Shown: positions 45,642 to 54,039 of the stretch, in pieces
How positions within the stretch are numbered: position 1 is the first letter of the stretch
Layout: the number at the start of each line of letters is the position of its first letter
Position numbers and translations under genes: made by a program
Assembly (NCBI GenBank): GCA_963720775.1
Contig: CAVRGR010000006.1
Coordinates: forward strand, 744,001-808,000
Length of the DNA stretch: 64,000 bases
Source: JAENVT01 sp963720775
GTDB taxonomy: Bacteria; Actinomycetota; Acidimicrobiia; Acidimicrobiales; Ilumatobacteraceae
Direction of reading: 5' to 3'
Notes under the pieces: model-generated
Seen by the model: only the letters and a program-made list of their open reading frames with translations
What the model was told of the DNA's origin: nothing
Database searches by the model: none

Positions 45642-47081
45642 TCAACCCTTGGGCCAACTGGCCTCGACGTTGTTCAAGAAGTCGTCGGTGCTCTCACCCA
45701 CGACCCATGCCGTCACTTCGGTCCAGAAGGTGCCGGCGCCTACTGCACCGGGCATCTGGTCGGAGCCGTCGAAGCGGAAGATGTCGGCGTTCTTCTGCAG
45801 ATCGGCGATCGCCTTGACGAAGGGATCGGAGATCACGGAGGTGTCGATGTTCTTGTTCGGCGAGAGCTCGTGTCGGGTCTCGAGGATCTTCTGCTGGTAC
45901 TCGACGGAGCCTGTGTAGCGCAGCACGTCGAAGCTCTCCGGCTTGTTGGTGCCAGCGGCGTAGATGTCGCCGGCGCCGAGCAGGTACTTCGGGCCACCGG
46001 ACGGGCTGGGCAGGTAGAAGAACCAGATGTCGCCGTCAGGGGCGATCTTGGTGCCCTCCGGCCACAGCGTCGAGTAGAAGCTCGCCTGACGGTGCATGTA
46101 GCAGTCGCCGGTGAGGATCGGCAGACCGCCCTCTTCGAACTTCGTCGTGGCGATGGCCTTGACCAACGCGTCGCCGCCGAGGTAGGCGGGGTTCTTCACG
46201 TAGGCGCCGACCGCGTCGACCGCGGCCTTGACCTTGGGATCGTTGAACGGGATCTCGTGGTTGACCCACTGGTCGTAGACCTTCTCGCCGTTGATTCGCA
46301 GCATGAAGTCTTCGATCCAGTCGGTGAGCACCCAGCCGGTGGCCACACCGGAAGCGGCGCCTATGCACCACGGGATCTTGCCGTCGGCGACGATCTTGTC
46401 GGAGAGGGCCTTCATATCCTCCAGCGACGTCGGGACCGCGTAGCCGCCGTCGGTGAACGCCTTGGGGCTGTACCACACGATGGACTTGACGTTCGAGCGG
46501 CCGGGGATGCCGTAGACCTTGCCGTTGACGGTGCTGTACACGTCCCAACCGGAGATGAAGTCGTTCTTGGTGTGCGCAGCGACGTCATCGGGCAACGGGA
46601 ACAGGTAGCCCTTGGCAACCGAGCTGGCCAGGAGGCCGGGCTGCGGGTAGTCGATCACATCGGGGGCATTTCCACCCTCGAGGCGGACGTTGCTCTCGGT
46701 CTCGAAGTCTTTGGTGCCTTCCCAGACGATCTTGACGCCGGTGCAGTCGACGAGCGGCTGATAGGCGGCGACGAAGTCGGCGATCGGGTGATCGTTCTCA
46801 CTGTCGACCACTGGCGAGAAGATGTGCACCTCTTTACCGGCGTACTGCTGCTGGCACTTGATCTCGCCGTTCAGGATGCTGTCGCCGGCTGGGGCGGTGG
46901 TTACGCCCGGTGCTTCGGTGACGGCCGGGCCAGTGGTGACGCCCGGTGCCTGGGTGACGGCCGGGGCGTTGGTTACGGCCGGGGCGGCAGTGTCGGATGT
47001 TGACTTGCTGTCGCTGCCACAAGCAGCCATGAGCAGCGTGGCGAAACAGAGTGCGCCTACAGCGCCTCTTCGTGTGTTCAT
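45642..47081 (-). CDS. Sugar ABC transporter substrate-binding lipoprotein
   Basis: 479 aa. Lipoprotein signal MNTRRGAVGALCFATLLMAAC with Cys21, then five six-residue repeats of the type PAVTxA / PGVTTx (about 34-64) as a spacer, then a type I extracellular solute-binding fold: VHIFSPVVDSENDHPIADFVAAYQPLVDCTGVKIVWEGTKDFET and NAPDVIDYPQPGLLAS, and GWVLTDWIEDFML. It captures an alpha- or beta-glucoside-type sugar (inferred from the linked GH13 and GH3). A GAGGGGG site precedes ATG 47081. It is the first gene of the reverse-strand operon SBP, permease, permease, GH3. Confidence 0.93.
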   Translation of the reverse strand: MNTRRGAVGALCFATLLMAACGSDSKSTSDTAAPAVTNAPAVTQAPGVTTGPAVTEAPGVTTAPAGDSILNGEIKCQQQYAGKEVHIFSPVVDSENDHPIADFVAAYQPLVDCTGVKIVWEGTKDFETESNVRLEGGNAPDVIDYPQPGLLASSVAKGYLFPLPDDVAAHTKNDFISGWDVYSTVNGKVYGIPGRSNVKSIVWYSPKAFTDGGYAVPTSLEDMKALSDKIVADGKIPWCIGAASGVATGWVLTDWIEDFMLRINGEKVYDQWVNHEIPFNDPKVKAAVDAVGAYVKNPAYLGGDALVKAIATTKFEEGGLPILTGDCYMHRQASFYSTLWPEGTKIAPDGDIWFFYLPSPSGGPKYLLGAGDIYAAGTNKPESFDVLRYTGSVEYQQKILETRHELSPNKNIDTSVISDPFVKAIADLQKNADIFRFDGSDQMPGAVGAGTFWTEVTAWVVGESTDDFLNNVEASWPKG

Positions 47082-47121
47082 GAAATTCCCCCTCAAGGAA
47101 CAGTGCACGTCGTCGACGTGG

Positions 47122-47153
47122 TGGAAAATCGTGGAAATTCCGGAGAACTTCCA
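47122..47153. promoter_or_regulatory. TGGAAA repeats in divergent ABC promoter
   Basis: TGGAAA at 47122 and again at 47132, with TTCCA at 47149-47153 on the other strand sense, in the 146-nt gap between the binding protein and ATPase genes. This matches the half-site seen upstream of lacI, so LacI control is possible. Confidence 0.35.
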
Positions 47154-47227
47154 AGGGAACCATACCATGCAGTTCTCGGAAGGGAAAGAGCTATGCAAGA
47201 CTTCCGTAAGAGGCTTAAGGGGGACAC

Positions 47228-48376
47228 GTGGCAACGATCACGCTGAACGACATCGACAAGGTCTATGACAACGGCTTCCAGGCCGTCACGGCGTTGTCGC
47301 TCGACATCGCCGACGGAGAGTTCCTGGTGCTTGTCGGCCCGTCGGGCTGTGGAAAGTCGACCGCTTTGCGCATGATCGCCGGACTCGAGTCGATCAGCGG
47401 CGGCGAGTTGCTCATCGGCGATCGGGTGGTCAACGATCTGGAGCCGAAGGACCGTGACATCGCCATGGTGTTCCAGTCGTACGCGCTCTACCCGCATCTG
47501 ACCGTGCGCGACAACATCGCGTTCGCCTTGAAGCTGCAGAAGCTGCCCAAGGAGGAGATCGAGCGGCGAGTGAGCGATGCGGCCCGCACGCTCGAGCTCA
47601 CCGAAAACCTCGATCGCCGGCCGGCGCAGCTGTCCGGAGGTCAACGCCAACGGGTCGCCATGGGCCGGGCGATCGTTCGCCAACCGCAGGCGTTCTTGAT
47701 GGATGAGCCACTGTCGAACCTCGATGCCAAGCTTCGCGTGCAGATGCGCGCCGAGATCGCCAAGCTCCAGCACGAGCTCAACACCACCACGGTGTACGTC
47801 ACGCACGACCAGATCGAGGCGATGACGATGGGTGATCGGGTTGCTGTCATGTCGAAGGGTTCCTTGATGCAGGTCGACTCACCCCAGAACCTCTACGACC
47901 GACCCAACAACCTGTTCGTGGCCGCCTTCATCGGGTCGCCGCAGATGAACCTGCTGCGCGGTCAGTATCAGGTCAGTGGTACGGGTGGCAAGGTGCGCCT
48001 CGGGTCGGCGACCGTCTCGATCAGCCAGCCGCCGCCGTCGCTGGCTGCGTACGACGGACGCGAAGTGGCCGTCGGAATCCGGCCGGAGCACCTCGTCGAA
48101 GCCACGGGCGGCAACGGCGATCTCAGCTCCCTCTCTGGAACGGTCACGGTTCGCGAGGGTCTTGGCTCCGAGGTGATCGTGCACATCGCAGTCGATGCCG
48201 ACGGCGTCGACACCGCCGACGTGCGCGACGCCCTGGAAGGCGGAACTCACGGTCAGGTGATCACGGCCAGGCTTCCACCGACCACCAAGTTGCACATCGA
48301 CGACCATGCCACGGTGCACGTCGACGGCAACCAGATGCACCTCTTCGATCTGCAGACCGGCCTCGCCATTCGTTGA
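47228..48376 (+). CDS. Sugar ABC transporter ATP-binding protein (MsmK/UgpC type)
   Basis: 382 aa. Walker A GPSGCGKST (37-45), Q-loop FQSYALYPHL, signature LSGGQRQRVAMGRA (134 onward), Walker B FLMDEPLSNLDAKLR, and a C-terminal TOBE/OB regulatory region with AVGIRPEHLVEATGG. MsmK-type ATPases can power several sugar importers. Divergent from the binding protein gene. GTG start with an AAGGGGG site upstream. Confidence 0.94.
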   Translation: MATITLNDIDKVYDNGFQAVTALSLDIADGEFLVLVGPSGCGKSTALRMIAGLESISGGELLIGDRVVNDLEPKDRDIAMVFQSYALYPHLTVRDNIAFALKLQKLPKEEIERRVSDAARTLELTENLDRRPAQLSGGQRQRVAMGRAIVRQPQAFLMDEPLSNLDAKLRVQMRAEIAKLQHELNTTTVYVTHDQIEAMTMGDRVAVMSKGSLMQVDSPQNLYDRPNNLFVAAFIGSPQMNLLRGQYQVSGTGGKVRLGSATVSISQPPPSLAAYDGREVAVGIRPEHLVEATGGNGDLSSLSGTVTVREGLGSEVIVHIAVDADGVDTADVRDALEGGTHGQVITARLPPTTKLHIDDHATVHVDGNQMHLFDLQTGLAIR

Positions 48377-48387
48377 GCGCGGCCGGC

Positions 48388-49332
48388 TCACCGCGAGTAC
48401 TTGGCCGACGGCACGCTCAGGTTGAAGATGGTTCCTTGGTCGTCCGCGCATTCGGCGGACCAGCCCGAGTCGTAGAGCACCGGATCCTCGGCTCGTCCGC
48501 CGAGCTCGCGAACCGTGGCGACGGCGGCGTGGATGTCGTCGACGACGAACCACAGTTCGGCGGCCGTCGGCCCTCCGGCTGCGACCTCGCGGATGCCGCC
48601 GGGGGGAGCCGAGATGTTGGTGACGTGACCCTGCCCTGGATCGCCGAACTGCCAGCCGAGCACGGCGCTGAAGAACGCCTTTGCCCGCGCCAGATCGGGG
48701 ACCGGCAGCGTGAAGTAATACAGATCGCCCGGCCCGTGCCGCTTCAACTGGGCGCCCTCGATCAGCTCGAACCCCGCTTCCCGGCCACCCGCGACGTATT
48801 CGGCGCGATCAAAGCCGGCGATCGGGGTGCTCAACGTCCACCGATGCCCGAAGGGGTCGCGGAGCGATCCCATGCGATTGCCGTGGAACTGGTCGGCGAC
48901 CGGTCGATCGACGGTGGCGCCCGCTGCGACCGCACGTTCGAACGCGGCGTCGACATCGGGAACCTCGATGGTGAACGAGCAGGTCGGCCCGCCACGGGTT
49001 TCCGGCCCGACGATGTCGACCTCCGGGTACTCGTCGGCGAGCATCAGCTTGCTGGCTCCGATGACGACCTCGCTGTGGCCGATGCGCCCATCGTCACCCA
49101 CCAGCCGGCTCAGCTCGATCGCGCCGAACGCCTCGGCGTAGAAGGCCAGAGCGGCCGCCGCGTTGCGCACCGAGAGGTAGGCCGTGATGGTCTGGGTGGT
49201 TGGTGTGACAGCCGTGTCGGTCATGACCCGCTCCAGTGCGTTGTCGAGGGTTTGGCGCAGCTCCGCGGCGAACTCGGGTCGCGGGTTGATCGCGATGTCG
49301 TCGATTCGCAGGACATCGAAGGGGTCGGTCAT
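48388..49332 (-). CDS. Two-domain VOC protein coupled to an ECF sigma factor
   Basis: 314 aa. The N-terminus MTDPFDVLRIDDIAINPRPEFAAELRQTLDNALERV is a short helical region like those in proteins coupled to sigma factors. Then two VOC/glyoxalase modules: TITAYLSVRNAAAALAFYAEAFGAIELSRL to DPFGHRWTL, and DLYYFTLPVPDLARAKAFFSAVLGWQF to NLSVPSAKY. No catalytic set can be named. It may sense or modify a small molecule. The ATG overlaps the sigma-factor stop by one base (TGATG). Confidence 0.82.
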   Translation of the reverse strand: MTDPFDVLRIDDIAINPRPEFAAELRQTLDNALERVMTDTAVTPTTQTITAYLSVRNAAAALAFYAEAFGAIELSRLVGDDGRIGHSEVVIGASKLMLADEYPEVDIVGPETRGGPTCSFTIEVPDVDAAFERAVAAGATVDRPVADQFHGNRMGSLRDPFGHRWTLSTPIAGFDRAEYVAGGREAGFELIEGAQLKRHGPGDLYYFTLPVPDLARAKAFFSAVLGWQFGDPGQGHVTNISAPPGGIREVAAGGPTAAELWFVVDDIHAAVATVRELGGRAEDPVLYDSGWSAECADDQGTIFNLSVPSAKYSR

Positions 49333-49841
49333 CAGTGGTCCTCCCCGCCAGTCGTCCGGCTCGAGTGGTTGCGATAGGCGGCTTTCGCCCGGGTGAGCAG
49401 TGCTTCGGTGGCGTGGACGGTTCGGCCCATGGTGTCAGCGACGTCGCCGACGGGTAGGTCGTCGAGGTAGCGCAGGGTCAACACTGCTCGGTGCTGCGGA
49501 GCGAGTTGGGCGAGCACGTCCTGGGCGGCGGCAACTTCTATGGCATCGTCGTTCGGATCGGGTACGGCAAGGTCGTCCCACAACTCGGCGAGCTCCTCCT
49601 TGCGTCGTTCGGTGCGTCGCCAGTGGTCGATCAGCTTGTGGCGGGCGGTGCCGATCAGCCAGGCGATGTTCAAGTCCGGGGCATCGCCGGCGCCCTTGCG
49701 AACGACGGTCGCCGCGGCCATGAAGGTCTCCGCCGTGAGATCCTCGGCGGTCGCGGCGTTCGGGCAGCGCCTGACCAGGTAGCCGTAGACATGCGGCAGC
49801 GCGTCGTCGTACAGCTGCAAGAACGCCGACGAATCGGTCAC
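49332..49841 (-). CDS. ECF-type RNA polymerase sigma factor
   Basis: 169 aa. Region 2: FLQLYDDALPHVYGYLVRRCPNAATAEDLTAETFMAAA with the WLIGTARHKLIDHWRR segment; region 4: LAQLAPQHRAVLTLRYLDDLPVGDVADTMGRTVHATEALLTRAKAAYR. It would direct polymerase to a small regulon. No anti-sigma gene is seen; the coupled VOC protein with a helical N-terminus may stand in for one. Start ATG 49841. Confidence 0.92.
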   Translation of the reverse strand: MTDSSAFLQLYDDALPHVYGYLVRRCPNAATAEDLTAETFMAAATVVRKGAGDAPDLNIAWLIGTARHKLIDHWRRTERRKEELAELWDDLAVPDPNDDAIEVAAAQDVLAQLAPQHRAVLTLRYLDDLPVGDVADTMGRTVHATEALLTRAKAAYRNHSSRTTGGEDH

Positions 49842-49899
49842 GATCGTTTCATCGTACGCACCGCTCCCTTTCCGTCAGTTTTCCGCGGCGAATCCCCGG

Positions 49900-49944
49900 T
49901 GTGGAGTGTTTGGAGGCGCCAGGGTGGGCGCAAAACACTCCACA
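49900..49944. repeat. Perfect 12-bp inverted repeat between sigma gene and dnaE2
   Basis: TGTGGAGTGTTT and AAACACTCCACA separated by 21 nt. It lies in the 167-nt divergent region, well upstream of the dnaE2 SOS box. It could be an operator, a hairpin or a bidirectional terminator. Confidence 0.6.
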
Positions 49945-49975
49945 GGGCTGGGAGACCGACCTGGGGGTTGAACGG

Positions 49976-49991
49976 ACGAACAGGTGTTCGA
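49976..49991 (+). promoter_or_regulatory. LexA/SOS box of dnaE2
   Basis: ACGAAC-AGGT-GTTCGA followed by -10 TACACT (49992-49997); dnaE2 begins 11 nt later at ATG 50009. The segment from the box to the -10 is nearly the same as at imuA. Confidence 0.9.
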
Positions 49992-50008
49992 TACACTGAT
50001 CGACTCCT

Positions 50009-53000
50009 ATGGGGTTCAACAACCCGAACATGCCGTGGTGGGAGCTGGAAGCAACGCTCTCCGACCGTCCCGTGAATCGGGCCGGCCGAGACAACCGCGG
50101 CCAAGACGATCGCGGCCGCGATGGCCGGGCACCCGGTTCGCCGTCGTGGAACGCCGGGGGTGATGGTCCGGCGTGGAGCCGCAAGCGTCAGCCGTACCAG
50201 GCACCGGATCCTGACGCCACCCAGCCGCTGCATCGTCCCGATTCACCGCCGGTTCCCTACGCCGAGTTGCATTGCCACACCAACTTCTCCTTCCTCGACG
50301 GCGCCTCGCACCCGGAGCAGCTTGCCGAAGAAGCTGCCCGACTCGGGCTGGAAGCGCTGGCGATCACGGATCACGACGGTCTCTACGGTGTCGTTCGATT
50401 CGCCGAGGCAGCGAGAGCCGTCGGGTTGCCGACGGTGTTCGGCGCCGAGATCACACTCGGCAGCGCGACCACTCGCCAGGTGCTCAGCGAAGACGACACC
50501 CGGCAGCAGATCGCCACCGGGCTCGTCCCCGACCACCATGCGCCCGATCCGCACGGCGACCACTTGCTGGTGATCGCCGACGGGCCGACCGGTTACGGCC
50601 GCCTGGCCCGTGCCCTGAGCCTGGGTCATCTGGCAGGCGAGAAGAGCGCGCCGCAGTTCACCGTGCTCGACATCGCCGATGCGATGGCCGGCCACGGTTG
50701 GGTGCTCACCGGCTGCCGCAAGGGAGCGGTGCCGGCAGCTCTCGTGGATCATGGTCCCGCGGCCGCTGCCAAACAGCTTCGCAGGCTCATCGACCTGTTC
50801 GGCCGTGACCGGGTGGTGGTCGAGTTGTGGGACCACGGCGATCCGCTCGACTCGGCGCGCAACGACGCCCTGGTCGAGCTGGCAGCCCGTCACGACCTCA
50901 CGTGCATCGCCACCAACAACGTCCACTACGCCACCCCCTCGCAACGCAAGCTGGCCACGGCGATCGCCGCAGTGCGCGCCCGACGCAGCCTCGACGAGCT
51001 CGATCCATGGCTACCGGCGTCGACCGGCGCCCATCTGCGCAGCGGTGGCGAGCAGGCCCGCCGTTTCCTGCGTTACCCGGGTGTGGTCGAAGCTGCCGCC
51101 GAGATCGGTCGAGCGGCCGCCTTCGATCTGGCGTTGGTGGCCCCGAACCTGCCGCCGTTCCCTTGTCCGTGCCCTCAGGGTTCTCATGGCATTCCGCTCA
51201 CTGAGATGCAGTACCTGCGCCGCCTCGTCGAAGAAGGTGGCCGCCGCCGGTACGGCGAGCGCCCCGGCGCCCACGAAGACCTGTCGTTGCGCGCCAGAGC
51301 CTGGAAGACCATCGACCACGAGCTCGACGTGATCGAGCATCTCGGGTTCGCCGGCTACTTCCTCGTCGTGTGGGACCTCGTCGAGTTCTGCAACCGTGCC
51401 GACATCTTCTGCCAAGGCCGCGGCAGCGCGGCCAACAGTGCGGTGTGCTTCGCGTTGGGCATCACCAAGGCCGATGCCGTGTCGCTCGGGTTGCTGTTCG
51501 AGAGGTTCCTGTCGCCGGAACGTGATGGCCCTCCCGACATCGACATCGACATCGAGAGCGACAGGCGCGAAGAGGTCATCCAGTACGTGTATCAACGGTA
51601 CGGTCGCCATCACACCGCCCAGGTCGCCAATGTCATTACCTACCGGGCGCGCTCTGCAGTACGCGACATGGCCAAGGCGCTCGGCTACGCACCGGGTCAG
51701 CAAGATGCGTGGAGCAAGCAGATCGACGCTTGGGGCAATGTGTCGACCACTGCCCATCAACCCGATCACGGCATCCCCGCGGCCGTGCTGGAACTGGCCG
51801 AGAAGATCGAAGACGCGCCGCGGCACCTCGGCATCCACTCCGGTGGCATGGTCATCTGCGATCGTCCGGTGATCGAGGTCTGCCCCGTCGAATGGGGGCG
51901 GATGGACAAGCGCAGCGTGCTGCAGTGGGACAAAGACGACTGCGCCGCGGCCGGGTTGGTGAAGTTCGACCTGCTCGGCCTGGGCATGCTCAGTGCGCTG
52001 CACTACGCCGTCGATCTCATACGCGAGCACCGTGGCTACGACGTCGATCTGGCCACCATCCCGCAGGAGGACGACGTCTACGCCATGCTCTGTCGTGCCG
52101 ACACCGTAGGCGTGTTCCAGATCGAGTCACGCGCCCAGATGGCCACGTTGCCGCGCCTCAAACCGCGTCGCTTCTACGACCTGGTCGTCGAGGTCGCGCT
52201 CATCCGCCCCGGCCCCATCCAGGGCGGGTCGGTGCATCCCTACATCCGCCGCCGCAACGGCCAGGAGCCCATCACCTACCTGCATCCGCTGCTGGAGAAC
52301 TCACTCGGCAAGACGCTCGGTGTGCCGTTGTTCCAGGAGCAGCTGATGCAGATGGCCATCGACGTCGCCGGGTTCACGCCCAGCGAGGCCGACCAGTTGC
52401 GCCAGGCGATGGGTTCGAAACGCAGTAGGGCACGGATGGAGAAGTTGCGGGCCCGGCTCTACGAGGGCATGGCCGAGCGGGGCATCACCGGGGATGTCGC
52501 CGACGAGATCTTCGTGAAGATGGCCGCCTTTGCCAACTACGGCTTCCCGGAATCGCACAGCGTCAGCTTCTCGTACCTCGTCTATGCCTCGGCATGGATC
52601 AAGTTCCACGAGCCTGCGGCCTTCTGCGCGGCGTTGCTCAACGCCCAGCCGATGGGGTTCTGGAGCCCGCATTCCCTGTCGCAAGACGCGCGGCGTCACG
52701 GGGTGGTGGTGCGGTCGCCCGATCTCAATGCGTCGCTGGCAACGGCAACCTTGGAACCCTGCGAGGAGTCCGTCGGCGGTGTCGCCGTGCGTTTGGGGAT
52801 CGGCTCGGTGCGCGGCGTCGGCAGCGAGCTCGCCAGTGAGATCTCATCACGTTCGGGGGGTGGGGCGTACGAGTCGCTCGAAGACCTGGTACGGCGGGTG
52901 CCCTCGTTGCAATTGCAACAACTAGAGGCCATGGCGACGGCGGGCATGTTCGAGGAGTCCTTCGGGCTGCAACGTCGTGAGGCGTTGTGGGCGGTCGGTG

Positions 53001-53485
53001 CAGCGGTGCAATCGCGGTCGGATCGCCTGCAGGGCATCATCACGGGCGGGCGATCACCGCGTCTGCCCGGGATGGATCCGATGGAAACAGCCGTCGCCGA
53101 CCTGTGGGCCACTGGCGTTGCCCCGAACGGTCATCCCACCCAGTTCCTCCGTGAGCAGTTGAGCCGGCAGGGTGTCGTCACTGCTTTGGGCTTGTGGGAC
53201 TGTGCGCCGAAGAGCAAGGTGCTCGTGGCCGGGCTCGTCACCCATCGCCAGCGGCCGATGACGGCTCAGGGGGTGACGTTCATGAACCTCGAAGACGAGA
53301 CCGGTCTCATCAACATCGTCGTGTCGAAAGGATGCTGGGCTCGCTATCGCACGATTGCCCGCAGCGCGCCTGCCTTGCTGATCCGCGGCCGTCTGGAACG
53401 CAGCGAAGGGGTGATCAACATCGTTGCCGACGAGCTGACGCTGCTGCGCGTGCCGGCATCGACGGCAAGTCGCGACTTCCGCTGA
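50009..53485 (+). CDS. dnaE2: Error-prone DNA polymerase III alpha subunit
   Basis: 1158 aa, intact. PHP domain from about residue 88: YAELHCHTNFSFLDGASHPEQLAEEAARLGLEALAITDHDGLYG. Polymerase catalytic aspartates in PPDIDIDIE (Asp510, Asp512), then FFLVVWDLVEFC and RGSAANSAVCF for the palm. A C-terminal OB-fold has VLVAGLVTHRQRPMTAQGVTFMNLEDETG. It lacks the tau-binding tail of the replicative enzyme. It is the mutasome polymerase for translesion synthesis and works with ImuA and ImuB. SOS box and -10 lie directly upstream. Confidence 0.95.
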   Translation: MGFNNPNMPWWELEATLSDRPVNRAGRDNRGQDDRGRDGRAPGSPSWNAGGDGPAWSRKRQPYQAPDPDATQPLHRPDSPPVPYAELHCHTNFSFLDGASHPEQLAEEAARLGLEALAITDHDGLYGVVRFAEAARAVGLPTVFGAEITLGSATTRQVLSEDDTRQQIATGLVPDHHAPDPHGDHLLVIADGPTGYGRLARALSLGHLAGEKSAPQFTVLDIADAMAGHGWVLTGCRKGAVPAALVDHGPAAAAKQLRRLIDLFGRDRVVVELWDHGDPLDSARNDALVELAARHDLTCIATNNVHYATPSQRKLATAIAAVRARRSLDELDPWLPASTGAHLRSGGEQARRFLRYPGVVEAAAEIGRAAAFDLALVAPNLPPFPCPCPQGSHGIPLTEMQYLRRLVEEGGRRRYGERPGAHEDLSLRARAWKTIDHELDVIEHLGFAGYFLVVWDLVEFCNRADIFCQGRGSAANSAVCFALGITKADAVSLGLLFERFLSPERDGPPDIDIDIESDRREEVIQYVYQRYGRHHTAQVANVITYRARSAVRDMAKALGYAPGQQDAWSKQIDAWGNVSTTAHQPDHGIPAAVLELAEKIEDAPRHLGIHSGGMVICDRPVIEVCPVEWGRMDKRSVLQWDKDDCAAAGLVKFDLLGLGMLSALHYAVDLIREHRGYDVDLATIPQEDDVYAMLCRADTVGVFQIESRAQMATLPRLKPRRFYDLVVEVALIRPGPIQGGSVHPYIRRRNGQEPITYLHPLLENSLGKTLGVPLFQEQLMQMAIDVAGFTPSEADQLRQAMGSKRSRARMEKLRARLYEGMAERGITGDVADEIFVKMAAFANYGFPESHSVSFSYLVYASAWIKFHEPAAFCAALLNAQPMGFWSPHSLSQDARRHGVVVRSPDLNASLATATLEPCEESVGGVAVRLGIGSVRGVGSELASEISSRSGGGAYESLEDLVRRVPSLQLQQLEAMATAGMFEESFGLQRREALWAVGAAVQSRSDRLQGIITGGRSPRLPGMDPMETAVADLWATGVAPNGHPTQFLREQLSRQGVVTALGLWDCAPKSKVLVAGLVTHRQRPMTAQGVTFMNLEDETGLINIVVSKGCWARYRTIARSAPALLIRGRLERSEGVINIVADELTLLRVPASTASRDFR

Positions 53486-53529
53486 TCGCGTCGGGCCGAC
53501 GTCTACAGTCGGGCTCGGAGGATCGACTG

Positions 53530-54039
53530 GTGTCTTACGCCCTGCAGAACGCTGCACCCCAACCGACGTTGCAACACATCGTCACCGACCCCGACGGTGG
53601 CCCGCTGCGAGTCGTCGTCTTCAGTGGCGTCGTCACGGTCGCCCCGGCGAATCCGCGAGGCATCGTCGTGCGCACCACCGTCGAACAACCGGGAGCGCCG
53701 GTCGGGTTCTACGTGCCCGAGGCGTTCGGGGTGCCCCTCGAAGGAGCGGTCGCCGTTGCCGAAGCCACGCTCACGCAAGTCGTCATCGACGGCCGCACCC
53801 AGATGGCCACGGCCTACGGCATCGGTGACATCACCGTGCGCCTGGTCGAATCCGAGCAGACGCCGGGGAAGGTGTGGCCATACCTGAGCTTCACCTGCCA
53901 CTCGAACGACCTACCCCTCGGCGTGCACTACCGGGTCACGATCCAGCACCCGGAACCGACACCTGCCCCGTCGCGGGATTCACCACCACTCGAGGCCATG
54001 GAAACGCCGGCTGACGGCGGTGCCCGACCGGGCCTCTAG
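53530..54039 (+). CDS. Hypothetical protein
   Basis: 169 aa, no family recognised. Seen: VSYALQNAAPQPTLQHIVTDPDGGPLRVVVFSG, a beta-rich core (IVVRTTVEQPGAPVGFYVPEAFG, VAVAEATLTQVVIDGRTQMATAYGIGDITVRLV) and a Pro-rich tail. No signal or membrane segment. GGAGG at 53517-53521 supports GTG 53530. The 3' end overlaps the converging carbamate kinase gene by 60 nt. Confidence 0.6.
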   Translation: MSYALQNAAPQPTLQHIVTDPDGGPLRVVVFSGVVTVAPANPRGIVVRTTVEQPGAPVGFYVPEAFGVPLEGAVAVAEATLTQVVIDGRTQMATAYGIGDITVRLVESEQTPGKVWPYLSFTCHSNDLPLGVHYRVTIQHPEPTPAPSRDSPPLEAMETPADGGARPGL

